From Marinobacter sediminicola (lineage in GTDB: Bacteria > Pseudomonadota > Gammaproteobacteria > Pseudomonadales > Oleiphilaceae): DNA of 64,000 nt. The notes under the pieces are model-generated. The model ran no database searches and was not told the DNA's origin. It saw only the letters and a list, made by a program, of their open reading frames with translations. Shown here piece by piece: positions 18,019-26,901 of this stretch. The stretch lies in assembly GCF_031157525.1 (NCBI RefSeq), contig NZ_JAVIXR010000005.1, positions 62,001 through 126,000 on the forward strand, given 5' to 3'. Position 1 is the stretch's first letter, and every line of letters begins with the position of its first letter. The translations under genes were made by a program, and so were the position numbers.

Positions 18019-19122
18019 CTAGGCCGGGTTCGCTTTTCCAGCCCACTTGAGCAAGGCGCCGGAGTTTCCACGAGCCAGGATTTTCCCCTGTTTCTGCCGG
18101 AGCTGGTAATCGTACATAGGATCATAGTAATCCTGCAGCAGCGGCTGAATCCAGGCATCATGGCCTCCCAGGTCACCATTGCTTTCCTGCTGGGTTAGCG
18201 CGCGCTCCATAAGGTTTTTTAGCTGGCGGTGACGTTCGCCTCCCAACCGTTTACTGATACGTTCAAGAGCGCCCAGAAGGTAGTCACGAAAATTCAGCCA
18301 GCCGGCTTCCTCGCCATCACGGCTCATGTAGTCAGCAGCCATATTTTCTACATAGTCTTCCCGAATAATGCGAGTGCGGTCTTCCAGCGATTCCTCGAGA
18401 ACCAGAAGGGGTGTGCGGGCCATGCGCTCTTTCAGCGCATCGGGCAGTGCGCAGCGACCAACCAGGCGACTTTCGTCTTCGAGATAGATCGGGCCACCCT
18501 TCAAGTGGCGCGCTCTCAGCATGGCAACGGCCAGGCGATTTTCAAAGTCTATTTGGGATGGCTGCGGCGTTACTTGTCGCCCGAAGCTGGAGCCCCTGTG
18601 GTTTGCCAGGCCTTCCAGATCTACCGGGTTGGGAAGTTGATGCAGCACGCGGGTTTTGCCGGTCCCTGTGCGCCCACTGATGATGCGGAAATCCGCGGAA
18701 TTGATGAGTTCGTCGAGGCTGTCGATGAGGAACCGACGTAGGGCTTTATAGCCGCCTTTCACGAGGGGGTAATCAATGCCGGCATCCCTGATCCACTGCT
18801 GGGTTAGCCTTGATCTCAAGCCGCCACGGAAGCAGAACAGATAACCTTCCGGATGGTTCGCTATAAATCGCTTCCAGGTTTCGATGCGCTGAGCTTGAAC
18901 ATCCCCCGAAACCAGTTGGTGGCCGAGCCGAATGGCTTCATCCTGTCCTTTTTCCTTGTAGCAGATGCCTACCCGGTGCCGCTCTTCATCATTCATCAGC
19001 GGTGCGTTTACAGCGCCAGGGAAGCTGCCCCTGGCAAACTCTACCGGTGCCCGGACATCCATCAGAGGCGTGTTGTTCAGGAACAGTGAGAGGTAGTTTT
19101 CGGTATCGGGTCTGCTTGGCAT
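18019..19122 (-). CDS. selU: tRNA 2-selenouridine synthase (SelU/MnmH)
   Basis: Replaces sulfur by selenium (via a geranylated intermediate) at wobble 2-thiouridine of tRNA. 367 residues: an N-terminal rhodanese domain with LMDVRAPVEF and the catalytic cysteine in YLFCFRGGLRS, then a P-loop domain with GRTGTGKT. The ATG at 19122 aligns with known N-termini; a TTG four codons upstream is possible. The enzyme needs selenophosphate from SelD, which is not in this window. A terminator follows at 17928-17948. Immediately upstream on the same strand ends the CsrB-like RNA. Confidence 0.93.
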   Translation of the reverse strand: MPSRPDTENYLSLFLNNTPLMDVRAPVEFARGSFPGAVNAPLMNDEERHRVGICYKEKGQDEAIRLGHQLVSGDVQAQRIETWKRFIANHPEGYLFCFRGGLRSRLTQQWIRDAGIDYPLVKGGYKALRRFLIDSLDELINSADFRIISGRTGTGKTRVLHQLPNPVDLEGLANHRGSSFGRQVTPQPSQIDFENRLAVAMLRARHLKGGPIYLEDESRLVGRCALPDALKERMARTPLLVLEESLEDRTRIIREDYVENMAADYMSRDGEEAGWLNFRDYLLGALERISKRLGGERHRQLKNLMERALTQQESNGDLGGHDAWIQPLLQDYYDPMYDYQLRQKQGKILARGNSGALLKWAGKANPA

Positions 19123-19184
19123 TTCAGGGCTCAATCGCTTGCCAGAATGAGGCGGCAGTATAGCGGATGTGTAGAAAATCCGTG

Positions 19185-19215
19185 AAAAAAAAGGGCAGCC
19201 CTGAGGCTGCCCTTT
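19185..19215 (-). terminator. Intrinsic terminator of the CsrB-like RNA
   Basis: Stem AAAGGGCAGCC / GGCTGCCCTTT with loop tcag on the minus strand, then an uninterrupted run of T (A at 19185-19192 on the plus strand). The nearest upstream protein stop on this strand is 380 nt away, which argues that a separate transcript ends here. Confidence 0.85.
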
Positions 19216-19413
19216 ACCGGAACAGGTCGGCGCATCCTTGCGCTGAGTGCAACAACCGTGTTGCGAATCCTTTTGCCACTCCGTGGTGCCGGCGTCCGAG
19301 CCAGCGATCCGAATAGTTATCCCTTAAGCCAGGTATCCCTGTATCCCTGCTTCTCCCTGCATTCCTTGCCGGGGTGCATCCAGTGCGTCGTCCTTATCCT
19401 TGTCATCCTTGAC
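19185..19413 (-). ncRNA. Candidate CsrB/RsmZ-like small RNA sequestering CsrA/RsmA
   Basis: A gene-free stretch on the minus strand, about 229 nt, containing 14 GGA triplets; roughly 4 would be expected by chance at this base composition. Many have the AAGGA, CAAGGA or AGGGAUA context preferred by CsrA/RsmA, as in CsrB, RsmY and RsmZ. The RNA would end at a strong intrinsic terminator: GGGCAGCC-tcag-GGCTGCCC followed by eight T (19185-19215). A TATAGT -10 element lies at 19420-19425, placing the start near 19413. No conserved protein is encoded here. I infer family membership from motif density, terminator and promoter, not from a covariance search. Confidence 0.72.
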
Positions 19414-19419
19414 GAAGCC

Positions 19420-19469
19420 ACTATACCAATGGATGAGTGTGGAAATGTGTGAGCTGTGCACGCTTGTGT
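19420..19469 (-). promoter_or_regulatory. Promoter and possible activator site of the CsrB-like RNA
   Basis: TATAGT (minus strand, 19420-19425) is a good -10; the -35 position is poor, as expected for an activator-dependent promoter. Just upstream, 19448-19469 reads (plus strand) TGTGAGC-tgtgcac-GCTTGTG, an imperfect dyad that recalls the GacA/UvrY upstream site TGTAAG-N6-CTTACA but with wider spacing. The activator assignment is tentative. Confidence 0.45.
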
Positions 19470-19570
19470 CTGGAGTTTTCCCAAAGAGATTACTGAAGCG
19501 TAATCATATCAGTGTGTTAACTAATTCCCGGTGATGGCTGTAGTGGGTGCGCACGAGCAATTGCTGCAAG

Positions 19571-19590
19571 ATCGCACACGTTTGTGCGAT
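19571..19590. repeat. Perfect 8-bp hairpin at the 3' end of the VanZ-like gene
   Basis: ATCGCACA-cgtt-TGTGCGAT begins 6 nt past the stop codon of the VanZ-like gene and about 160 nt upstream of the CsrB-like RNA start. No T run follows on either strand, so a terminator is uncertain. Confidence 0.5.
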
Positions 19591-19595
19591 ATATC

Positions 19596-20000
19596 TCACA
19601 CTGACTTGGGCGAATTTCTCAAATCTCTTTTGTTGCTTGAGGGGAGTCCGGGCCAGGGTAGGAGGCCAATCAGTATTCCTGCGCCGTCAGCGGCCACGTC
19701 TGCCAGCGAGAAGTCCCGGTAGGGAAGAAGGGCTTGAACAGCTTCTATGCCCAGCCCAAAAGCCAGCAACGCCGGTGCGAACCAGATGGCGCGGAGCTCC
19801 GGCCAGGCTAACCGCGTAACCAGCGTGAGTTCAACAAATGCGATCAAGTGGTTCACTTTGTCGCTGGGGGCTGAGGGGATCGGGTAACTGTTGCTTGTGG
19901 TTGCCAGAAAGCCAATAGCAATGACCGACAGCAGCAAGGCAAAGCGCCACAGCGGCCGGAAGTTCAGCAGGCTTGTCAGTTGATGTTTCAGTGTTCCCAT
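19596..20000 (-). CDS. VanZ-like family membrane protein
   Basis: A 134-residue inner-membrane protein with about four hydrophobic segments. The pattern DKVNHLIAFVELTLV after the first helix, and YRDFSLADVAADGAGILIG near the end, match the VanZ-like family (the D-x-x-x-H and D-x-x-A-N/D positions). The biochemical role of this family in non-resistant bacteria is not established. It is divergent from cysZ with 97 nt between starts. Confidence 0.85.
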   Translation of the reverse strand: MGTLKHQLTSLLNFRPLWRFALLLSVIAIGFLATTSNSYPIPSAPSDKVNHLIAFVELTLVTRLAWPELRAIWFAPALLAFGLGIEAVQALLPYRDFSLADVAADGAGILIGLLPWPGLPSSNKRDLRNSPKSV

Positions 20001-20097
20001 TGGTGAAATCCGTCAGAGTTCTCTGGCTGTGTGAAGGTTTTCAACATGATATGCTTTGCGCCCCGTCACTGTCATTGAAGCGGAGGGCCATTCGGCG

Positions 20098-20847
20098 ATG
20101 CTCAGAGGTAATTTTTTTCGTGGACTGGGCTATCTGGGTGAGGGCTTTCACCTGATTCGCCAGCCTGGTTTGCGGCTATTTGTCGTCATTCCGCTTGTTA
20201 TCAACATTTTTCTCTTCGGATTGTTGTTCTATTTTCTGGGCGAACTTTTCGGCGCTTTGATTGCGACTGCCATGAGCTGGCTGCCTGACTGGGCCTGGCT
20301 GCAGGCGCTCGACTGGCTGTTCTGGATTTTGTACGGCGCTGTGATCCTGCTCATGCTGGCATACGGCTTTGTGATAATCGCCAACCTGATTGGCTCGCCT
20401 TTCTACGGTTATCTGGCAGAACTCACGGAGAAGCACCTCACCGGCCAGGAAGTCAGCACTGATGATGGCTGGGCGGCCATCATAAAAGACATCCCCCGAG
20501 CGCTCTGGCGGGAAGTACAAAAAATTGTCTATTACCTGCCACGGGCTATTGGGCTGTTCATCATTGGCTTGATCCCGGTGGTCAATCTGGTTGCGGCGGT
20601 GCTCTGGTTTCTGTTCAACAGCTGGATGATGGCGTTGCAGTATGTGGATTACCCCGCAGACAACCACAAAGTGAGTTTCAAGGCCTTGCGCCAGCTGCTT
20701 GCCAATACCCGTTTGTCTGCCTTGGGTTTCGGGCTGCCCGTGGCTTTGGCCGCCATGGTGCCTGTTTTGAATCTTATTGTGGTTCCTGCCGCTGTTTGCG
20801 GGGCGACTGCTTATTGGGTGCGCGAAAACGGCGCAACACGACATTAA
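20098..20847 (+). CDS. cysZ: Sulfate transporter CysZ
   Basis: Inner-membrane sulfate uptake protein, 249 residues, of the CysZ/EI24 family. N-terminal GNFFRGLGYLGEGFHLIRQPGLR precedes alternating hydrophobic helices; the segment ANLIGSPFYGYLAELTEKHL is a strong family marker. I chose the ATG at 20098, with GGAGG about 11 nt upstream; an earlier ATG in frame has no ribosome-binding site. The stop is 16 nt before the rapA start, so rapA may be co-transcribed. Confidence 0.9.
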   Translation: MLRGNFFRGLGYLGEGFHLIRQPGLRLFVVIPLVINIFLFGLLFYFLGELFGALIATAMSWLPDWAWLQALDWLFWILYGAVILLMLAYGFVIIANLIGSPFYGYLAELTEKHLTGQEVSTDDGWAAIIKDIPRALWREVQKIVYYLPRAIGLFIIGLIPVVNLVAAVLWFLFNSWMMALQYVDYPADNHKVSFKALRQLLANTRLSALGFGLPVALAAMVPVLNLIVVPAAVCGATAYWVRENGATRH

Positions 20848-20863
20848 AGAGTTTGGAGGTTTT

Positions 20864-23749
20864 TTGGACGCATCGGAACTTGCTATTGGCCAGCGTTGGG
20901 TCAGCCACAGCGATACAGCGCTCGGGCTGGGAATAGTAACAGACATTTCTGGCCGTCGGATTACCCTGGGTTTTCCTGCGGCCGACGAAGAACGCACCTA
21001 TGCAATTGATAACGCGCCGCTTTCCCGCATCGTGTATCAGCTTGGTGAGGAAATCGAGACCTTCGATGGCTCCAGGTATCTGGTGCGGGCGGTCGAGGAT
21101 CTCGGTGGTGTGCTTTTGTACCACGGGGAGCCGTTGGCGGAGGGTGACGAGCAGCCTGAGGCAGATCTGGAACAGATCTCTGAGGTGAAACTTGCCGGCT
21201 CTGTCAATTTCTCTGCGCCCCATCAACGCCTGTTTGCGGGCCAATTTGACCGCAATGGCGCTTTCCGCCTGCGCTTCGCCACACTGCAGCACATGGATCG
21301 ATTGCGGGCGTCTCCCGCCCGGGGGCTGATTGGCGCTCGCACACAGCATTTGCAGCACCAGATTTATATCGCCCACGAAGTCGCCAAACGCCACGCGCCG
21401 CGAGTGCTTCTGGCAGACGAGGTTGGCCTGGGTAAAACCATTGAGGCGGGCCTTATTCTGCATTATCAGTTGCAGACGGGCCGGGCTCGGCGGGCCCTGA
21501 TCGTGGTACCGGATTCGTTGATTCATCAGTGGCTGGTGGAAATGCTCCGGCGCTTCAATCTGCGCTTCTCCATTGTTGACCAGAGCCGCTACGACGCCCT
21601 GAAAGACTCGGAAGATGATGTGGACGCCTTGATGGATCATATCTTTGGCGGCGACTCATCTGTTAACCCCTTTGAAAGTGACCAGTTGGTTCTGTGTAGC
21701 CTCGATTTTCTTGTGAACAGCGAGAAGGCTCGGGCAGATGTGCTGAAAGCAGACTGGGATCTAATGGTTGTGGACGAGGCCCACCATCTGGCGTGGAGCC
21801 CAGACGATGTTAGCCCGGAATACCAGTTGGTGGAGGAGCTTTCAGCAATCAGCGAAGGCCTTCTGTTGCTGACTGCGACGCCGGAACAGGTGGGAGTGGC
21901 CAGTCACTTTGCCCGGTTGAGGCTGCTCGACCCGGCACGTTTTCATGATTTGCAGGCGTTTCAGGACGAAGAGCTGCAGTACGAGGCGATTAACGGCGTA
22001 GTGCGGCGCTTGCAGGATGAGAGTTCAGACATTCATGAGGATGACCGCAAAGCATTGCAGGCCTGGCTAGGTGATGAGCTGACGCAGCTGTTGGCGGGGG
22101 ATTCACCACGGCAGGCTGTTATAGATGCGCTGCTGGATCGCCATGGCACCGGGCGGGTGCTTTTCCGTAATACTCGCGCAGCCATTCAGGGGTTTCCTGA
22201 GCGGCGGGCCAATGCAGTTCCTCTTGAGTGCCCCGAAATGTATCTGGGGCAAGAGTTCGGTTACCCCGGCCTGGCCCCGGAGCAATCCGTGCCAGAAGAG
22301 TTGTGGCTGGCGGATGATCCCAGGGTTGCCTGGCTGGAGAAAAAACTGGCGAGCTTACGGCCAGCCAAGGTTGTGGTTATCTGCGCTCTGGCCGAAACCG
22401 CTATGGCGCTGGAGCATTATCTTCAGCTTCGCGCCGGTATTCGCAGTGCGGCATTTCATGAGCATTTGAGCCTGGTGGAGCGTGATCGTGCGGCTGCCTA
22501 CTTTGCTGATAACGAACAAGGTGCCCAGGCGCTGATCTGTTCGGAGATTGGCAGCGAAGGCCGCAACTTCCAGTTTGCTCACCACCTTGTACTGTTTGAT
22601 TTGCCAGCAAACCCGGACTTGCTCGAGCAACGCATCGGGCGCTTGGATCGTATTGGGCAAACCGAAACCATCGACATTCATATCCCTTACCTTCAGGGCA
22701 CCTCGCAAGAGGTTCAGTACCGCTGGTTCCAGGAAGGCCTGAACGCGTTCTCTGAAAGTTGCGCCGTCGGTGTTGCGGTGCAAGAGAAGGTTGGCGGGCA
22801 ATGGACGAGTGCCATTGAAGGCGATCTGTCGGTGCTGGATGGCCTGGTTGAAGCCTCGGCTGCCGAGACTGGCCGTTTAAAAACACTGCTGCAAAATGGT
22901 CGCGATGCGCTGATCGAGCTTAACTCCTGCCGCCGCGATATCGCTGATGCTCTGATTGCGGGAATTGAGGAGGAAGAAGGTTCAGCTGAGGTGCGTGATT
23001 ACATGATCGAAGCCTTCGATATTCTCGGGGTGGATATCGAAGATCATTCTGATCATGCGGATATTCTGCGCCCCGGGGAGCAGTATCAGGCCGGCCATGT
23101 TGCGGAGTTGCCCGAAGATGGTGTAACCGTTACCTGGAGTCGACAGCACGCTCTTGAGCGCGAAGACATCGCCTTCATGAGCTGGGAACACCCCATGGTG
23201 ACTGGCGTGATGGACTCAGTGACCAGTTCCGGCTTGGGCAAGGCGGCTTTGGCCAGTCTGTCGGTGAAGGCGTTGCCACCGGGTACCTTGCTGATGGAAG
23301 CGCTGTTTACCGTGCACTGCCCGGCGCCGGAAGCCCTGCAGTTGACCCGCTACCTCCCGGTTTCGCCATTGCGGCTGCTGGTGGACGTGAACGGAAAGGA
23401 GCTTTCCGCCGCGCTGCCCCATGATCGCCTGAACGATCTGTGCTCCAACATTCGCCGGCGCACCGCCCAGGCGATTGTGCCGCAGATCCGGCCCCAGGTA
23501 GAGACTATGGTGGATCACGTGGAGCGCCTGTCTGCTCCGCATCTGGAGCCAATGAAGCAAAAGGCGCTGGAACAGCTGGCTGCAAACTTTGAGCCGGAGA
23601 TTCGCAGGCTGGAAGCATTGAAAAAAGTGAACCCGGCTATCCGGGACGAGGAAATTGATTATTTCCGCAACCAGCTGGGTGCTGCGCGAGAAGCCATTGG
23701 GCATGCCAGTCTGGCTCTGGAAGGGATCCGGGTTATCGTCACAGCGTGA
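20864..23749 (+). CDS. rapA: RNA polymerase-associated SWI2/SNF2 ATPase RapA
   Basis: Recycles stalled or post-termination RNA polymerase. 961 residues, like E. coli RapA (968). N-terminal Tudor-like domains begin IGQRWVSHSDTALGLG; Walker A is ADEVGLGKTIEAG, motif II is VVDEAHHL, the helicase C-half has RIGRLDRIGQ. The start is TTG at 20864: GGAGG sits 4 nt upstream and this gives the conserved N-terminus, whereas the only longer options read through the end of cysZ in another frame. No in-frame ATG is near. Confidence 0.94.
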   Translation: MDASELAIGQRWVSHSDTALGLGIVTDISGRRITLGFPAADEERTYAIDNAPLSRIVYQLGEEIETFDGSRYLVRAVEDLGGVLLYHGEPLAEGDEQPEADLEQISEVKLAGSVNFSAPHQRLFAGQFDRNGAFRLRFATLQHMDRLRASPARGLIGARTQHLQHQIYIAHEVAKRHAPRVLLADEVGLGKTIEAGLILHYQLQTGRARRALIVVPDSLIHQWLVEMLRRFNLRFSIVDQSRYDALKDSEDDVDALMDHIFGGDSSVNPFESDQLVLCSLDFLVNSEKARADVLKADWDLMVVDEAHHLAWSPDDVSPEYQLVEELSAISEGLLLLTATPEQVGVASHFARLRLLDPARFHDLQAFQDEELQYEAINGVVRRLQDESSDIHEDDRKALQAWLGDELTQLLAGDSPRQAVIDALLDRHGTGRVLFRNTRAAIQGFPERRANAVPLECPEMYLGQEFGYPGLAPEQSVPEELWLADDPRVAWLEKKLASLRPAKVVVICALAETAMALEHYLQLRAGIRSAAFHEHLSLVERDRAAAYFADNEQGAQALICSEIGSEGRNFQFAHHLVLFDLPANPDLLEQRIGRLDRIGQTETIDIHIPYLQGTSQEVQYRWFQEGLNAFSESCAVGVAVQEKVGGQWTSAIEGDLSVLDGLVEASAAETGRLKTLLQNGRDALIELNSCRRDIADALIAGIEEEEGSAEVRDYMIEAFDILGVDIEDHSDHADILRPGEQYQAGHVAELPEDGVTVTWSRQHALEREDIAFMSWEHPMVTGVMDSVTSSGLGKAALASLSVKALPPGTLLMEALFTVHCPAPEALQLTRYLPVSPLRLLVDVNGKELSAALPHDRLNDLCSNIRRRTAQAIVPQIRPQVETMVDHVERLSAPHLEPMKQKALEQLAANFEPEIRRLEALKKVNPAIRDEEIDYFRNQLGAAREAIGHASLALEGIRVIVTA

Positions 23750-23816
23750 GGCTGTTTTTTGCGATATCCTTGACGTAACATTTTGTAAATTGACCCATGG
23801 ATGACAGAGAGACCCT

Positions 23817-26267
23817 ATGATGACTTTGATTCTGTTGATAGCAGCGCTGACAGGCCTGCTGATTGTCATGCGGCGTGAATCCGGTGCCAAGCCTGCCATT
23901 GGCGTAATGGTAGTGGTTGGTGTTCTGTCGATGATCTTTGCATCTGGATGGCTGGCGCTGATTCTATTTATCGGTGCTGCAGTTACCGCAGCGGCGGGTC
24001 TGCCCGGTCTTCGTCAGGGCTGGCTCACACCACGCATTTTTGCCATTTTCAAGAAAGTTGCCCCCAAAGTATCTGATACCGAAAAAGTGGCGCTTGAAGC
24101 AGGTACGGTTGGTTGGGATGGTGAGCTGTTTACCGGGCGGCCGGATTGGCACAACCTGTTGATCAATCGCCACACTGGCCTGAGTGAAGAAGAGCAGGCG
24201 TTTGTGGATAACCAGTGCGTTCAGGCAGTGTCCATGTGTAATGCGTGGGACATTGCAGTAGAGCGAGCGGACCTTCCAAAAGAGTTGTGGGACTTTCTCA
24301 AGAAAGAGAAGTTCTTCGGAATGATCATCCCCAAAGAATATGGTGGACTCGGCTTTTCCGCGAAAGCCCAGACTGCCGTGCTGCAAAAAATTGCGGCCAA
24401 TGAAATGCTCATGGTTACCGTCGGCGTGCCCAACTCTCTTGGGCCGGGCGAGTTGCTGCTCAAATACGGTACGGAAGAGCAGAAAGAACACTATTTGCCG
24501 CGTCTGGCGGATGGCCGGGAAATTCCCTGTTTTGGCCTTACCGGCACTCGTGCAGGCTCTGATGCCACCTCATTGCCGGATGTCGGCACCGTGTGTAAGC
24601 AGGAGATAGACGGCAAGGAAGTTATTGGCATAAGACTGAATTTTGAAAAGCGTTGGATCACACTTGCACCCATCGCAACGGTTGTGGGCTTGGCGTTCCG
24701 TATGTTTGACCCGGATGGGCTGGTGGGTGAGACCAAGGATTATGGCATTACCTGCGCGCTGATCCCCCGCGATACCAAAGGTATGGAGATTGGTCGTCGC
24801 CATTGCCCGATAGGAAGTCCTTTCCTGAACGGTCCAATCATTGGCAAGGATGTGTTCATACCCCTGGACTACATTATTGGTGGTCTGGATATGGCCGGCC
24901 AAGGTTGGCGCATGCTGGTTGAATGCCTCTCGGTTGGTCGTTGCATCACCTTGCCTTCCGGTGCTGCAGGCACGGCGGCCTATGCTGTTGGTACTGCCGG
25001 TGGTTTCACCCGCATTCGCCGCCAGTTCAATACGCCAGTGGCCGATATGGAAGGCGTGCAGGAGCCTCTGGCTCGTATTGCTGCCAAAACCTATATTTCC
25101 CAGGCGGCGGTTAATCACACGGCCAACATGATCGACAAGGGCGAGAAGCCGGCCGTGCCCTCGGCGATTCTCAAGTATCACCTGACTGAATTCCAGCGCG
25201 GCATTCTGGCTGATGCCATGGATGTTCACGGTGGGAAAACGGTGACTCTGGGGCCCCGTAACTATCTGGGCATAGGCTATAGCGGTTCACCGGTTTCCAT
25301 TACGGTGGAAGGCGCGAATATCATGACACGCAGCCTGATGATCTTTGGCCAGGGCGCTATCCGCTGCCATCCCTATGTACTTAAAGAATTGGCGGCCAAG
25401 GATAATGACGACATCAACGCATTTGACGACGCCTTCTTTGGCCACGCGGGCCTGATTTTTGGTAACGCCGCAAGAGCCTTTACCCAGGCACTGAGTATCG
25501 GCCGTGCAGACGTGCCTTTTGACAGCGCAAGCCGCAAATATGCGCAGGCAGTTGCCCGCTTCAGCGCAGCCTTTGGCCTGTGCTCGGACGCAGCCATGAC
25601 CACCCTTGGCAGCGAGCTGAAAATGCGCGAGCTGATCTCAGCGCGCCTCGGTGACATGCTGTCGAATCTGTATCTCGCCTCCATGGTGCTCAAGAACTGG
25701 CATGAAACCCAGCCTGTAGAAGGTGAGAAAGAGGTCATGCAGTACAGCCTTGGCTTATTGCTACATCGCACAGAAGAAGCGTTGGACGGCTTCCTGCAAA
25801 ACCTGCCAAATCGTGCAGTCGCTTTGGTTCTGCGAGGGGTCACTCTGCCCCTGGGCCGGCGCTGGGGTAACCCCCATGATGACCTTGCCCGCAAAATCGC
25901 GCGGTTTATATCCACCGATACGCCTATCCGCCACAAGCTGCTTGCGGGCACCTGGACCACAGATGGCGAAGGCTCAGTGGAGAATCCGGTGGCGCGCTAC
26001 AACGGTTTGCTGAAAGATTATGACAAAGCTGAGCAGCTCTATCGCAAAGCCACCAAGGCATACGCTAAAGGCGAACTGCCAATGACGGCTTTGCATCCGG
26101 AGCAGCGTTTTGACGCTGCGTTAGAGGCAGGCATTTTCACCAAAGAAGAAGCCAGGTTCATGGATGAGTACGAAGCCGTGGTGTACGACATGCTCACCGT
26201 GGACGACTTCCCGTTTGATGAGTTTGCCCGCAACAAGGATACGGTGATTGATCACAACCCAGCGTAA
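23817..26267 (+). CDS. fadE: Acyl-CoA dehydrogenase FadE
   Basis: First enzyme of fatty-acid beta-oxidation, inner-membrane associated. 816 residues, matching the unusually long FadE family (E. coli 814). Two N-terminal hydrophobic segments (about residues 3-60) anchor the protein; the acyl-CoA dehydrogenase N, middle and C regions follow (for example IIPKEYGGLGFSAKAQ, GLTGTRAGSDATSLPD), then a C-terminal extension of about 250 residues specific to FadE. ATG at 23817 or 23820; they differ by one Met. crcB starts 17 nt after the stop. Confidence 0.95.
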   Translation: MMTLILLIAALTGLLIVMRRESGAKPAIGVMVVVGVLSMIFASGWLALILFIGAAVTAAAGLPGLRQGWLTPRIFAIFKKVAPKVSDTEKVALEAGTVGWDGELFTGRPDWHNLLINRHTGLSEEEQAFVDNQCVQAVSMCNAWDIAVERADLPKELWDFLKKEKFFGMIIPKEYGGLGFSAKAQTAVLQKIAANEMLMVTVGVPNSLGPGELLLKYGTEEQKEHYLPRLADGREIPCFGLTGTRAGSDATSLPDVGTVCKQEIDGKEVIGIRLNFEKRWITLAPIATVVGLAFRMFDPDGLVGETKDYGITCALIPRDTKGMEIGRRHCPIGSPFLNGPIIGKDVFIPLDYIIGGLDMAGQGWRMLVECLSVGRCITLPSGAAGTAAYAVGTAGGFTRIRRQFNTPVADMEGVQEPLARIAAKTYISQAAVNHTANMIDKGEKPAVPSAILKYHLTEFQRGILADAMDVHGGKTVTLGPRNYLGIGYSGSPVSITVEGANIMTRSLMIFGQGAIRCHPYVLKELAAKDNDDINAFDDAFFGHAGLIFGNAARAFTQALSIGRADVPFDSASRKYAQAVARFSAAFGLCSDAAMTTLGSELKMRELISARLGDMLSNLYLASMVLKNWHETQPVEGEKEVMQYSLGLLLHRTEEALDGFLQNLPNRAVALVLRGVTLPLGRRWGNPHDDLARKIARFISTDTPIRHKLLAGTWTTDGEGSVENPVARYNGLLKDYDKAEQLYRKATKAYAKGELPMTALHPEQRFDAALEAGIFTKEEARFMDEYEAVVYDMLTVDDFPFDEFARNKDTVIDHNPA

Positions 26268-26284
26268 CGGGGCAGGCCGCTAAT

Positions 26285-26665
26285 ATGTGGCTGTCTTTTT
26301 TGGCCGTGAGTGTTGGCGCCGTTGTTGGCGCCAACCTGCGTTGGTTGCTGGGGCTGTGGTTGAACACCAGTTACCACGCGATTCCCTATGGCACCCTCGC
26401 AGCCAACCTCGGCGGCGGCTGGCTGGTTGGCTTGCTCATTGGCTATTTCAGTCATGCCAGCACACTGGCGCCTGAGTGGCGCCTGTTTGCTATCACCGGC
26501 TTGTGTGGCGCACTGACAACATTTTCTACCTTTTCACTGGAAATGGTTTCCGCTATCCAGGATGGCAAATGGGCAATGGCCATAACCGGGATTCTCGCCC
26601 ATGTAATTGGCTCTATACTCATGACTGCATTGGGTATTTACACCTTTAGTCTAATGAAAGGCTAA
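26285..26665 (+). CDS. crcB: Fluoride channel CrcB/Fluc
   Basis: Dual-topology fluoride exporter, 126 residues, four hydrophobic helices. Family motifs: GAVVGANLRWLLGLW at the start, GTLAANLGGGWLVGLL, and GLCGALTTFSTFSLE, whose threonine-phenylalanine residues line the fluoride path. It is packed directly behind fadE with no room for a fluoride riboswitch, so expression probably depends on the upstream gene. Confidence 0.95.
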   Translation: MWLSFLAVSVGAVVGANLRWLLGLWLNTSYHAIPYGTLAANLGGGWLVGLLIGYFSHASTLAPEWRLFAITGLCGALTTFSTFSLEMVSAIQDGKWAMAITGILAHVIGSILMTALGIYTFSLMKG

Positions 26666-26703
26666 ATGGGTATGACTACCTAGTGGATTTATTTTAAATC
26701 TAC

Positions 26704-26732
26704 TTGGCAAGTTGGTGATTCAGTAGTAGAGT
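26704..26732 (+). promoter_or_regulatory. Predicted promoter of the cold-shock gene with a long leader
   Basis: TTGGCA (26704-26709), a 17-nt spacer, TAGAGT (26727-26732). Transcription would start near 26739, giving a leader of about 163 nt before the cold-shock ATG, comparable to the roughly 160-nt leader of E. coli cspA. Confidence 0.55.
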
Positions 26733-26764
26733 GTTTTGGAAGGAAAGATTCAGCAAAGCATTTC

Positions 26765-26875
26765 ATGAATAAGACGTACTCCGCAGTTAGTAGTGACCGT
26801 CCTGTTTTTGATTCCGCGAGTTCTGTATTTCCGTACAACGCTGACCAGCCACATTCAGTGAATGGCAGCAGTTAA
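26765..26875 (+). CDS. Possible 36-residue small protein in the cold-shock leader
   Basis: ATG at 26765 opens a 36-residue frame (MNKTYSAVSSDRPVFDS...) ending TAA at 26873-26875, inside the predicted cold-shock leader and 26 nt before the csp ATG. It is serine-rich, has no signal peptide and matches nothing I recognise. The nearest purine-rich stretch, GGAAGGAAAG, is about 16 nt upstream, too far to be ideal. It may be a real leader peptide or chance. Confidence 0.3.
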   Translation: MNKTYSAVSSDRPVFDSASSVFPYNADQPHSVNGSS

Positions 26876-26901
26876 TATGATTGATTTCAGGAAGTTTAAG
26901 T

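Noticed and set aside
19258-19452. 64-codon frame on the plus strand over the CsrB-like RNA
   Set aside because: No ribosome-binding site or family similarity; the TCC repeats it reads are explained by GGA motifs of the RNA on the other strand.
26268-26284. Fluoride riboswitch before crcB
   Set aside because: Only 17 nt separate fadE and crcB, too short for the riboswitch fold, and the end of fadE shows none of its motifs.
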